From assembly GCA_034620365.1 (NCBI GenBank), contig JAQGEQ010000056.1, forward strand, positions 1-64,000: DNA of 64,000 bases. Reading direction: 5' to 3'. This DNA is from Pegea sp. RAD2-039 (taxonomy: Eukaryota; Chordata; Thaliacea; Salpida; Salpidae). Under the pieces are notes generated by a model. The model saw only the letters and a list, made by a program, of their open reading frames with translations, was not told where the DNA came from and ran no database searches. Positions 48,588-60,609 of this stretch are shown here, in pieces. The position numbers were made by a program, and so were the translations under genes. Within the stretch, counting starts at the first letter, position 1, and each line of letters begins with the position of its first letter.

Positions 48588-49286
48588 ATGGCACTAGTTA
48601 ATGGAAGTTCTCCTCAATTCTTGTCACAAAACAAGAAGTATCTGGTTACCATGGAAACATTAAAAGATTTAAATAGAATGGATATGATGATCTCTCCAAT
48701 GAATTTTGACAAAGTACAAATAATCACTCTCCAGTCAGTTACTGATCTATATATGAAGGAAAAATCTAATTTGAATGATGAAGAACAAATTAAGTCTCTC
48801 GCTAAATGGTGTGCCACAAAAATGCTGCTGAGTATTAGAAAAAATTCAGACATTAAAAAGTCCTTGCTGATTGTGGTTGCTACAGAATCAGATGGTTACC
48901 TTGTAATGGTGAACACAACCATGGATCCTATGAATATTTATGATTATCTGCCATATATTAAAGTAACTGCAACTGATTATCGGATTACATTGATTACTAA
49001 AGATAACTTTGGAATGTATGAAAGATTAAAGGAAGAATCCTTGAAATATTTCAGTCAAATGCATGATAAAAATGGAAGTATTTGCTTTCTAGAAAAACAG
49101 AAACTATTAGTGACTTATGGATATCATTGTGACCATGGGCATGTAGAAGTATTTGATTTAAAAACTATGAAGATTCGTATGGTACTTGAAGCTCACAAAC
49201 ATAAGTTGGTGGCTATTTGTGGTGATTTAAACAGTGATATGATTGCTACTGCTTCTGAACGTGGAACTGTTATTCAAGTATTTTAG
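48588..49286 (+). pseudogene. WIPI-like copy W2, 3' truncated
   Basis: Nearly identical to the first 231 residues of the protein at 38493-39599. It ends inside the TASERGTVIQVF motif, where the coding sequence is joined to the AT-rich flank that also lies at 42150. The truncation removes the region of the LRRG motif and the last two blades. No lesion is seen before the join, so a 232-residue product could be made, but it would be an incomplete propeller. Confidence 0.82.
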
Positions 49287-49289
49287 TTT

Positions 49290-50305
49290 AGATAACAACC
49301 TCTTATAGATCATTTAATTCAAAATTTTATTTAGTTCATAAAATAATTTGAATTGAAGTTTTAAAGTTGCAAATTGATTGAATAATTTCTCTAAGTTATT
49401 ATATTGTTTATTATTTCATGATTTTTTATATCAGCTTTTTTAATCCGTTTGTGTCAATATGATTTTTATAAATTTATTATTATTTTTTATATTTTAATAA
49501 AGGAAATTGATTGAATCATTATTATAATTTATTATCTTTTATAGTGTTAAAGAGTTTTTTATTTTATATTTTATATCTAAATTTTATATTTACTCTCAAT
49601 TTCTTTATCAAAATGCATTACTGTTTGTTTGTTATAAAACACCGCTTTCTAAAACTTTTGTTTTTTATAATTGTTTTTTTTTTCATATAATTATATAAGG
49701 TCTTTTTAGTACATTATTTAATATAGTAGACGGACACATTCATATAAAACTCTACATATGTTAACAAATTCATGAAAATTCATTGTTAAGATACCTATCA
49801 CTAGTTATTGTATGTTTCAAAAAATTTCAAGAAGGATTTTATAAACTATCATTCTTATTGACATGATTTTTTGTTAGTAGTATTTTTCAAAAGATATACT
49901 TTCATTACATTCTATTAAAATTAAAAAAATATGCAGGTTTGATATCTTTTTCAAATATCTAATGAATAGGCATATATTGTTTAATGTACTACCATTACAT
50001 GCATATATAATTTTACGATTTGCTGTAAATTTATACAAATCTGTTATCTGGCTTACTGCTACAAGTTGGAGCCATAAATGTTTCATCACTTCAAAAAATT
50101 CATTATAAAAGCTTTAAAAAAATTGATAATATTTTGTTGAAATAGTTTTTTCTTTTGTAGTTATATATTATTTATATTTAATTATTTATTTGATATTTTG
50201 ATTTATGTGATAGTTTTAAAACTTATACCGTTTAGATAAATCAATTAATTCATTTATTTAACTTCAACAGTGTATAGAATTTGTAAATTTTTCAACTGCA
50301 TCAAA
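49290..50305 (+). repeat. KLHL 5' flank
   Basis: AT-rich flank shared with 42150-43171 and, inverted, with 32363-32890. Conserved stretches include the TAGTAGACGGACACATTC landmark (49724-49741) and the region directly before the start codon (AACTGCATCAAAATGG). This is the likely promoter region of the intact KLHL gene, though no specific element is evident. Confidence 0.5.
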
Positions 50306-53117
50306 ATGGTAAAAAGATCAAATAGCAAAGTTGTTTTCGATTCAATTATGCCACCTACAGATAATAAAGAGTTAGTAGAATTTTGTGTCTTGGCTTATTT
50401 ATGTTGCATCTAAACAGATATTAATAACTTGAACCTTGTTAGTTTAAACTTGAGTTTGTTATATTTTTAATATGTTGTATAGTGATTATACTGTTAGTGA
50501 GTTATTTTGATGAGTTATAATTATATCTATTTTTTTTATTTATCAACTTAAAAATGGAAATTAGTATTTGTGCTTGTAATTATTCACTTTTTTTGTATTT
50601 TTATCTAACTTATATGTTTCATGTAATTACTTTCTTATGACTTTGAAATCAAAATAAATTATAATTTTGGTTTTTTTAGAGATGAATTCTTGGAAGTTGA
50701 GAATTGTATCAATCTTCAACAACTCAATCTAGATGACTCCTATAAAACTTATCAGATTTGTGATGTCAATATCAAAGTAAAAATGGACCACTTGAAAAGA
50801 AGTTTCAATTGTAACAAAGAATTATTAGCGGCAACCTCTCCTTATTTTGAAGCTATGTTTCGTGGTGAGTTAGATTAAAAGATTCAATTTCAGTTTAGAA
50901 AAAAAATGAATATATAAACATAAAAACAATATGAATTTCTAAGGTGGATTTAAAGAAGCACATTCTGAAGAAGTTATCATAAATGGTGTGGACCCAAATG
51001 TATTTTCTGATCTTTTAGAATATATTTACAAAAAAACTATACTAGTCAATAAGGAAAATGTTGAGAAACTCATGATCGCAGATTCAATGTATCAAATAAA
51101 TGGTTTAGAGAAGTTATGTAGCAAGTAAGCTAGTTTTATAAAACAGTTACTTTTATTAGTTTTTGTAACTACGCTTTATCTATTACAGCTTTTTGGAAAG
51201 TCAAATAGAGATTTCCAACAGCTTCGAATTGGCAACCTTTGCTGAGAACTATGGATATATGGAGCTTTTTACTAAATTTAATAAATTTATTGGAAAAAAC
51301 TTTATAGAAGTAAGAAAATAGAGAATTGTTTTATTAAGTCGAATGATTGTTTCCACTTCATCAAGCATAAATAATTATGAAATATATACTTGCATGGTTA
51401 TTTCTACTGTACTCGTTCAATTAATAGTTAATAAGAACAAGTTCTTGATTTATCACATGATTCATTCCAGATTTCACAAACTGAAGAATTCAAATTACAA
51501 CCAGACACTGTAATTTCTAATATAATAACTAATGATGAGCTTCATGTGATTTCTGAGTCCCAAGTTTTCAATGCTCTTCTAGATTGGATCAAATATGATT
51601 TAACTTCAAGAAAACACTCTTTAAATATACTAATTAAGAACGTAAGTATCTAGAAAGTGTAAAGTTGTAACTTTTGAGTATAAAATTGTGATTTCTCCAG
51701 GTACGATGCCATTTGTTACAACCAAATTTTATTTCTATGCAATTAGAAAATTGTGAAATAACTAAAGCTATTTGCTATAAATATCTTAGCAAGGTCCTTG
51801 AAGACCTCAAAGCTAACATCCCAGTTGAAAGCAAGTCAAGACAAGTTAATATTCCGCAGGTAAGATTATTTACTTAAATAGTTTTCACTTCAACAACTGA
51901 CATATGACTTCACAGGTGATCTACGTTGTAGGTGAATTAGATAAATCCGCTGATAAATCATTGAAAAGTGTAGAGTTTCGTTTGTTTGAAACGAATGTTT
52001 GCTTTAAACTTCCAAAGCTATGTCTTTCAAATCCTTCGAGTTCAGTTGCAATTAACGGTTTCATTTATATGTTAAAGACGAATGGTGGTATGGAAAGGTT
52101 AGAAGCATGAAACAAATGATGACATCATCTTTACAAACTAAATATGACGTCATCATATTTCTAGATACGACCCAATTCTAAATCAGTGGAAAAAGTGCAA
52201 GAGCTTACAGGAAGGATTGTGTTTGCCGACACTTGAAGGCATAGACAACGAATTATATGTTATTGAAACTTTTGATGATGGCAAGAGATTGCAAAAGTGA
52301 GTGATGAAATGACATTTCAACCAAAACTTCACTCATCAAAAAATATTTTTGCAGATACGATCCGATCACTGATGAATGGACTGAAAGAGCTTCACTAAAT
52401 AGACGTCGTGACTATTTCGGTTGTGCTGTCTTCAATCGGATATTGTTTGTTGTCGGTGGTGGTGAAGACTTCGGTGATTCAGTTGCTTGTGTTGACAGCT
52501 ATGATACACATAAAGATGAATGGACTTCTGTAAAATCGATGTTGACACCTCGATGGGAGCCAGGTACTTGCTGATGACTTCTTGATGATCTTTTGTTCTT
52601 ATGATGAAAACTAATACTTAAATCATTAAAGGTGTAGTCACCCTCGGCAAATATATTTACGCTATTGGTGGTTGGAATGAGGAAGAATTAAAGTCTGTTG
52701 AGAGATACGATGTTCTGAATGATAATTGGGAATTTGTAGCAAGTATGAAACATGCAAGAGTTTGCCCAAAAGCTGTTGTCTTTAATAAGAAGATTTATGT
52801 TTTTGGTACGTTTTTATTCTGCTTCTAATTCAAAAACTTTCCAATTAGAATTTTTGATGAATTTTAAATTTTTAAAAATAATAATAGAAATTAATCACAA
52901 TTTATAGATGTTTACAATGGTTGGCATAATTGTATTGAGTTTTTTGATTGTTTCAGGAGGTATATCTGGAGAAGATTTAGGTGTTGAGGCTGTTGAATGT
53001 TACAATGAAGTAACAAACAAATGGGAAAAAGTTGCAAGAACTAATGAATGGATTGATGAAGTCATAGTCAGCTATCAACCATGTGTAACCGACAAATGTG
53101 TAGATTTCCCATTTTAA
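50306..53117 (+). CDS. Intact BTB-BACK-Kelch (KLHL-type) gene K4, eleven exons
   Basis: Exons 50306-50370, 50680-50864, 50944-51124, 51189-51309, 51471-51641, 51701-51859, 51916-52097, 52165-52296, 52355-52563, 52632-52805 and 52957-53117 have GT/AG borders and join in phase to 579 residues plus a stop. BTB spans about 42-145 (ICDVNIKVK, LLAATSPYFEAMFRGGFKEA), BACK about 147-290 (NFLESQIEISNSFELATFAE, LHVISESQVFNALLDWI) and Kelch blades about 295-579 (MERYDPILNQW, KYDPITDEW, LYVIETF, YAIGGWNEEE, VECYNEVTNKW). KLHL proteins usually use BTB and BACK to bind CUL3 and the Kelch propeller to hold a substrate. The first blades are weak, lacking clear GG pairs. This is the only one of six copies without a lesion. 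The short open frames that straddle exons 7 and 11 are intron read-through. Confidence 0.92.
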
Positions 53118-53121
53118 TAAA
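53116..53121 (+). promoter_or_regulatory. AATAAA polyadenylation hexamer overlapping the KLHL stop codon
   Basis: The stop TAA occupies 53115-53117 and the hexamer starts at its second base. The same arrangement is kept in every KLHL copy (824-829, 14046, 45980, 57155 and inverted near 29554), implying a 3' untranslated region of only a few tens of bases. Confidence 0.65.
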
Positions 53122-53659
53122 TACATTTTCTTCAAAACTTCTACAAGGCTTATTTTCAGTAAAAAGTTGCTTTTTAGGTCACTCAAAGGTTCTTCAAATA
53201 CATTTAGTAAAATATCAAATTGTTCATATATGAATATTTAATGTTTTTAATTGTTTGATAGTTTCCAAAATATAATAATGTTTTTTAGCGCTTTAAAGCA
53301 AATATTATAACAATTTAATAAACTTTTCTTTGTTGTTGCGAACAATTTGAATTCTTTTTTTAGTTTTAAGAAGAGAAATTAAAATAATTAAAATATGATT
53401 TGCTCTTAATTTCAAACAATTATACAACTTTTCCAATTGCTGTCCATCAATCAATACAAAACACTTTTCCTATAAACTAAAAGAAATATTTCTTTCGGGG
53501 ACGCAAATTTTTGGCGATGGAGAGACTGTTTGAGTTAATAATAAGAATCATATCAAAACTAAGTGAAAATATCTGACGCTCATACTATTCCTCATCAACA
53601 ACTAGAGAAACCTGGCAGAAAAACTATAGTACACATGATATATCAAACTTATCTACTCA

Positions 53660-54645
53660 GCTGAATAGTCACAGAGATTGCATGGATACTTTTTATCAGA
53701 TGAATGTTTTCCTTTAAGATGAAATTCAATAACTTTCTTATGACAAAAAATATCCTTACAAAACTCGCAGTGACAAAAAACAGCTGCAAAAAAATTGTTT
53801 TATTACAAAATTAATTTCATTCTAGTACTACAAACATCAATAAGAGTTATTTCTATACAAATAACTACAAAAGAAATTCAATTTATATCTTTTTAGCAAT
53901 TCAGAATTACTTTTCAGTTACTATATTTCTTTCTGAGGACTCTTAGCTGGAAAAAATTACTTGTAGTTATTTATAAGGTTGTCTTTGTGACTATTTAGAC
54001 TATTTAACTTTTTGAGTTTTTAATTAAAGTAATTCTTAAATAATTTAATATTTTTTTACTAAATAAATATCTTCTAACTTTTGTTTTCATCATTTGGGGC
54101 ATCTTCTAAATCTTCATACTCATTCATGCCATCAAGAACATTTCTAGCTTTTTTTCATTATCATCTGCAGTATCATCATTGTCATCTTTATCACCATCAT
54201 CAAGAACATTCTTCATTTGATCTTCATCATCACAACCATTAACAGCATTTTTTATGTGATCTTCATCATCACAACCATCTAGATTATTTTTAATGTGTTA
54301 TTCATTTCCATTTTCAAAATCGCAATCATTAACGTCATTTAGGTCTTTATCATCAAGAAAATTTCCATCCAAATTTTCATAATCATTACTTTCAACAACA
54401 TCTTCAACTGATTTTATTTCAAGAGAATTATCATCCAATTTATTTTGGTTGTTACTTTAATGATTCAAATAAAGTTGTTCTTGAATGACTTCAGAAGAAT
54501 CTGTAATAATAGAATCAATTGAAAACCCCCAGTACAAGTTATTTTGGTCATGTTAAGCGTCTTAGTGATATTCCTGATCAAAACAGATTACTAATATATA
54601 ATGATAATAATAATATATTATCTACAATGTACATGGGTTACTGTT
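53660..54645 (-). pseudogene. Homeodomain/C2H2 gene remnant D, fingers to acidic exon
   Basis: On the minus strand it keeps the first finger region (53660-53790), the linker exon (near 53885-53945) and the acidic exon (about 54075-54490) with stops and frameshifts. The homeodomain exon is absent. At about 54650 the sequence switches to the first intron of KLHL copy K5, so this remnant replaced the promoter and first exon of K5. It resembles remnant B at 2.2-2.9 kb most closely. Confidence 0.7.
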
Positions 54646-54725
54646 TGTGATAATTTTATATGTTTCATGTAATTACTTTTTTATGACTTTGAAATCAAAA
54701 TAAATTATAATTTTGGTTTTCTTAG

Positions 54726-57156
54726 AGATGAATTCTTGGAAGTTGAGAATTGTATCAATCTTCGGCAACTCAATCTAGATGACTCCTATCAAACTTATCA
54801 GATTTGTGATGTCAATATCAAAGTAAAAATGGACCACTTGGAAAGAAGTTTCAATTTTAGCAAAGAATTATTAGCGGCAGCCTCTCCTTATTTTGAAGCT
54901 ATGTTTCGTGGTGAGTTAAATTAAAAGATTCAATATCAGTTTTAAAAAACTTCAATACATAAACACAAAAACTATTTGAATTTCTAAGGTGGATTTAAAG
55001 AAGCACATTCTGAAGAAGTTATCTTAAATGGTGTGGACCCAAATGTATTTTCTGATCTTGTAGATTATATTTACGAGAAAACTATACTAGTCAATAATGA
55101 AAATGTTGAGAAACTCATGATTGCAGATTCCATGTATCAAATAAATGGTTTACAGAAGTTATGTAGCAAGTGAGCCAGTTTTATTAAACAGTTTCTTTTA
55201 TTAGTTTTTGTAACTACGATCTATCTATTACAGCTTTTTGGAATGTCAAATAGAGATTTCCAACAGCTTCAAATTGACAACCTTTGCTGAAAACTATATG
55301 GAGCTTTTTACTTAACTTAACAAATTTATTGGAAAAAACTTTATAGAAGTAAGAAAATAGAGAAATGTTTTATTAAGTCGAATGATTGTTTCCACTTCAT
55401 CAAGCATAAATAATTATGAAATATATACTTGCATGGTTATTTCTACTGTACTTGTTCAATTAGTAGACATTAAGAACAAGTTCTTGATTTATCACATGGT
55501 ACTTTCAAGATTTCACAAACTGAAGAATTTATATTACAACCAGACACTGTAATTTCTAAAATAATAACTAATGATGAGCTTCATGTGATTTCTGAGTCCC
55601 AAGTATTCAATGCTCTTCTAGATTGGATCAAATATGATTTAACATCAAGAAAGCATTGCTTAACTATACTAATTAAGAACGTAAGTATCTAGAAATTGTA
55701 AAGTTGTAGACTTATGAGTATAAAATTGTGATTTCTCCAGGTACGATGCGATTTGTTACAACCAAATTTTATTTCTATGCAATTAGAAAATTGTGAAATA
55801 ACTAAAGCTATTTGCTATAAATATCTTAGCAAGGTCCTAGAAGACCTCAAAGCTAACATCCTAGTTGAAACTAAGTCAAGACAAGTTAATATTCCGCAGG
55901 TAAGATTATTTACTTAAATAGTTTTTACTTCAACAACTGACATATGACTTCACAGGTGATCTACGTTGTAGGTGAATTAGATAGATCCGCTGATAAATCA
56001 TTGAAAAGTGTAGAGTTTCGTTTGTTTGAAACGAATGTTTGCTTTAAACTTCCAAAGCTATGTCTTTCAAATCCATCAAGTTCAGTTGTAATAAACGGTT
56101 TCATTTATATGTTAAAGACGAATGGTGGTATGGAAAGGTTAGAAGTATGAAACAAATGATGACATCATCATTACAAACTAAATATGACGTTATCATATTT
56201 CTAGATACGACCCAATTCTAAATCAGTGGAAAAAGTGCAAGAGTTTACAGGAGGGATTGTGTTTGCCGACACTTCAAGGCATAGACAACGAATTATATGT
56301 TATTGAAACTTTTGATGATGGCAAGAGATTGCAAAAGTGAGTGATGAAATGACATTACAACCAAAACTTCACTCATCAAAAAATATTTTTGCAGATACGA
56401 TCCGATCACTGATGAATGGACTGAAAGAGCTTCACTAAATAGACGTCGTGACTATTTCGGTTGTGCTGTTTCAATCGGATGTTGTATGTTGTCGGTGGTG
56501 GTGAAGACTTCGGTGATTCAGTTGCTTGTGTTGACAGCTATGTTACACACAAGGACGAATGGACTTCTGTAAAATCGATGTTGACACCTCGATGGGAGCC
56601 AGGTACTTGCTGATGACTTCACGATGATCTTTTGTTCTTATGATGAAAGCTAATACTTAAATCATTAAAGGTGTAGTCACCCTCGGCAACTATATTTACG
56701 CTATTGGTGGTTGGAATGAGGAAGAATTAAAGTCTGTTGAGAGATACGATGTTCTGAATGATAATTGGGAATTTGTAGCAAGTATGAAACATGCAAGAGT
56801 ATGCCCAAAAGCTGTTGTTTTTAATAAGAAGATTTATGTTTTTGGTACGTTTTTATTCTGTTTCTAATTCAAAAACTTTCCAATCAAAATGTTTGATGGT
56901 TTTTAAATTTTTAAAAATAATAATAGAAATTAATCACAATTTATAGATGTTTACAATGGTTGGCATAATTGTGATGAGTTTTTTGATTGTTTCAGGAGGT
57001 ATATCCGGAGACGATTTAGGTGTTGAGGATGTTGAATGTTACAATGAAGTAACAAACAAATGGGAAAAAGTTGCAAGAACTAATGAATGGATTGATGAAG
57101 TCATAGTCAACTATCAACCATGTGTAACCGACAAATGTGTAGATTTCCCATTTTAA
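54726..57156 (+). pseudogene. KLHL copy K5, first exon lost, nonsense and frameshift
   Basis: Begins with the tail of intron 1 and the BTB exon (54726 onward); the first exon and 5' flank are replaced by zinc-finger gene debris. The fourth exon lacks six bases (the GGATAT of ENYGYMEL) and then has TAA at 55313-55315. A one-base deletion near 56468-56470 shifts the frame in the ninth exon (GCTGTCTTC became GCTGTTTC). Other exons match K4 closely, ending at 57156. Confidence 0.87.
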
Positions 57157-57324
57157 TAAATACATTTTACTACAAAACTTCTACAAAGCTTATTTTCCGT
57201 AAAAAGTTGCTTTGTAGGTCACTCAAAGGTTCTTCAAATACATTTAGTAAAATATCAAACTGTTCATATATGAATATTTAATGTTTTTCGTTGTTTGATA
57301 GTTTCTAAAATATAATAATGGTTT

Positions 57325-57519
57325 TTAGCGCTTTAAAGTAATTATTATAACAATGTAATAACTTTTTTGAATTTTACTATTTAATAAACTTTTCTTTGTT
57401 GTTGGGAACAATTTAATTTCTTTTTTAGTTTTTTGAAGAGAAAGTAAAACAATTAAAATATGATTTGCTCTTAATTTCAAACAATTATACAACTTTTCCA
57501 ATTGCTGTCCATCAATCAA
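57325..57519 (-). repeat. KLHL 3' flank coding-like block (family O2), best-preserved copy
   Basis: The minus strand is open for 64 codons beginning with LIDGQQLEKLYNCLKLRANH. Related readings are LIDGQHLEKLF near 20540, IDGQHLEKLFIRMKLKAN near 40480 and FIDGAQLAKLFNCIKLK on the plus strand at 41705. The conserved D-G-x-x-L-x-K-L spacing across diverged copies hints at a former exon. No family is recognised. Confidence 0.35.
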
Positions 57520-57729
57520 TACAAAACACTTTTCCTATAAACTAATAGAAATATTTCTTTCGGGGACGCAAATTTTTGGCGATGGAGAGACTGTTTGAGC
57601 TAATAATAAGAATCATATCAAAACTAAGTGAACATATCTGACGCTCATACTATCCCTCATCAACAACTAGAGAAACCTGGCGGAAAAACTATAGTACACA
57701 TGATATATCAAACTTTTCTACTCAGCTGA

Positions 57730-57795
57730 ATAGTCACGGAGATTGCATGGATACTTTTTATCAGATGAATGTTTTCCTTTAAGATGAAATTTTTT
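57730..57795 (-). pseudogene. Homeodomain/C2H2 gene remnant E, short
   Basis: About 65 bp of the first two fingers, as at 53665-53730, cut off at about 57795 where repeat sequence related to 15.9 kb begins. Confidence 0.55.
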
Positions 57796-57799
57796 AATA

Positions 57800-59480
57800 A
57801 AGTTTATAGGACCATGCAAAAAGCTTTGTTAACTTGATTTTATTGGTTCACTGGCTTGCAAGCGGTATTGCTGATTACTTCGTCAGAATCAAGCACTTTG
57901 GCAGGTTATCAAATTCAGAGAAAATATATAATCTTTAAGAAGAACAAGCACAAGCTTTTGTATTGTATCTAAGGCTATTTCTTCTTAAAAACCATCAGTT
58001 TTCAACAACTCCGATCAGATCCTAGCTTTCCTTTTAAGAAAAACTATCTCCTCCTTTTCACGACCAGCCATATCGCTACTCTTTAACATCACTCTGAATC
58101 GAGGAAGAGTTCCACAAATTTGAAAGAACGTTATTATTACTCTAAATTATAAAAGGGGACCAAGAAACCACAGACCAGTTTTGCTGACTTCAGTTATCTT
58201 CAGAACTGAAGAACATATCGTTCACAATCCTATGACCAATCATTTGATGGAGCATTATCTAATATCTGATACCCAGCATGGTTTTGTGAAACAGACATCT
58301 CCCCTCAACAACTCACTTTTCTTAATGAGCTTACAGCCCATTGTGAAAGTAATATTCCTTCTGACTTCATATATCTCAATTTTGTTCCACACAACAAGTT
58401 CATTACTGTATTAAGAAAATTTAATTTATCAGCTTTATCTTAAAGTGGATTGAAGATTACTTATCAAGTAGAACCCAACAAACCCGTGTACAGAAATCTG
58501 TTTCCATTCCTAGTCAAATGACCAGTGGTGTTCCTCAGTGATCCGTAATGAGTCCCTATTTTTTTATTTTATTAAAGATCTCATCGGAAGACTAGTAGCA
58601 GTAGATGATGTCAGTGTTGGTATATTCAAATAACATTGGGATATTATCTTGTAATCATTACAATCTTTCGAAAACTGCAAACTACACTACACACTGTAGA
58701 AATCTGGTGTATGAACAGGTAGCTTAGAATCCAACCCACAAAGTCTGAAACTATAACTTTTTATCGTAAGCCAACTGCAAATTCTTTGAACCATTATTCC
58801 ATCAATTGAGTTATTATTTAACAAATATCTTTGGTTCTAGACCATGGCATTACACTATCATCAGACTTTAATGGCATAAATATGTTTCCAAATTCTTCGG
58901 AAAATCAATCAACCTTGTCTACCTTATTATAATCAGTTTCAATTCTAACGATTCACACTTTTCTATCAATCTTTTAAAATTGTACGTACGTCCAATTCAT
59001 TAAAATAATGTCTGTGCATGGATGCCATATGAAGTTGGCTATAGTAAAAACATCAAATCTGTTCGGGCAACATTTACGAGATTAGTATGTAGGAAACGTA
59101 TTATTAAATAGTTAAAAGCATCGTCCCAGATTCTTAAATTTACATAATTTTGAAGTTCCACGTATCAAATACGACTTATTTCTTATTTTCAAAATTATCC
59201 ACAGTTTAATTAACTAAATTTAACAATTTTTCTGACCTTCAGTTTGATCATTTCTTTTCAATTGCTCCTTCCCTCAAGTTGAGGCAAGTCAAACGATACA
59301 CATTACACCATAATAAGCCCATATTACCTGATACATTAATCAGAGCGAGTTTCTCCTCATACCGTGCAATAAGTACTTGGAACCACCTGCCATCAGACAA
59401 TATTACCAGCAGCTTTGGGAATGAGGGTGCCTGAAGAGAGCACTTCTTGTTAACAAATACTCCCACAAATAGCATCTATT
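57800..59480 (+). mobile_element. Decayed CR1/L2-like LINE, copy 2
   Basis: Duplicate of part of the segment at 15.95-19.38 kb. Bases 57800-57965 match 15950-16080, then the match jumps to 17820, so the endonuclease part is missing. The reverse transcriptase region (58160-59090) and the tail with the WNQLP-like and TLHHNK-like matches (59250-59400) are present with more stops than in copy 1. Confidence 0.78.
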
Positions 59481-59839
59481 AATTCAAAAATTTAGAAAGC
59501 AAAAGATCTAACACATGGCATTTCGATAGTCCTCAAGCATATAACACTGAACAGTTACATAGAATTATAGTAAAAATTTGATATCAGTTCTTAACTAAAT
59601 TAAAATATTATGGCTTATTGCAAATACTATGTTAGCTTCAAGTAAACAGTTGTCAACCTTTTATGCAATTTTGTATACTTCCGATACATATCATACGTTA
59701 CTCGAATATCAATTTAATATATTTTGTCTTAACGAAACTAATGAACTAAAATATTTTTTCAAGTTCTGCTATGTCCTCTTCTGTTGCGTTGCTATAAGTT
59801 TAAAAAAACTAACTTTAATTTTTTCCTTTAAAAGAAATA

Positions 59840-60609
59840 ACACGAACAAAATACCTCGAACATCATAACAAAGAAGGCAAATACCTTCACTGGTACATTT
59901 GTAAATATTTCATATGCTTAGAATTATTCAAAACTCTTGGACGTTGCATCAATCTACACAGAGATCTAAGCACTACTAAGCCATATTGTGTTTCTAAAAA
60001 CAAAACCAACAAAATATGCTTACTAAATGCAGTTGCAGTACCAAGTGACTTCGTAGTAAGTATCAAGAAGTTTGAGAAGAAGTCCAAAGACAAGGATCTA
60101 CAAATAAAAATCTGAACAATATACAAAGTAAAAACCAGCATACTTTTAGTTTCAGTTGGTGCAAGGATTTTAAAATGTCTAGGTCCATTGGAGTTCCTGT
60201 CCAAATGTGTACATCTACAATCGACTTCTTATGGTACAGACCACCTGATGTATTATTTGGAGATACAAAGTACACAACCACTATTGATAATTGGAGTGCT
60301 AGTTGCACCTTTGCTGATACATCAAATGTTGGATCTCCTTTGTTTCCTGGTGATGATGGAGGTGATCAAATAAGTCACATATTTCGTGTCTTAGAAACTC
60401 CTACTATCTATTATTGGCCTGGTGTTCAAAATCTTCCCAAATATAGACTGTTTCTTACATATCAATTTAATCCTAAGTGGTCATCACTTGCACCGATCCT
60501 GTCTAAGGTTGGTCATGACCTTTTTACTCAACTGGTTGTTTGTAATCTTGATAAAAGGATAACTGCAGAGGTAGCTCTTAAAAATCCTTCTTTTATTAAT
60601 ACATTGTAA
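59840..60609 (+). pseudogene. CDK5-like kinase fragment, copy 2
   Basis: Same region as the fragment at 19735-20486. Here the frame is continuous from SWCKDFKMSRSIGVPVQ through WYRPPDVLFG to the end, and the C-terminus is complete (KRITAEVALKNPSFINTL, stop 60607-60609), as in CDK5. The usual DxWSxGC motif is IDNWSASC, DFG is DFK, and the N-lobe with the glycine loop, catalytic lysine and PSSALRE-type helix is absent. It cannot be an active kinase. Confidence 0.82.

Noticed and set aside
51904..52110. Separate 68-residue proteins beginning MTSQVIYVVGE at 44767, 51904, 55944 and 30763 (minus)
   Set aside because: These are KLHL exon 7 with intron sequence at both ends. The apparent stop lies beyond the donor GTTAGA.
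57325..57519. Similarity of LIDGQQLEKL to the Mrr-type restriction endonuclease motif
   Set aside because: Only a handful of residues agree, the catalytic QAK region is missing and the context is animal DNA.
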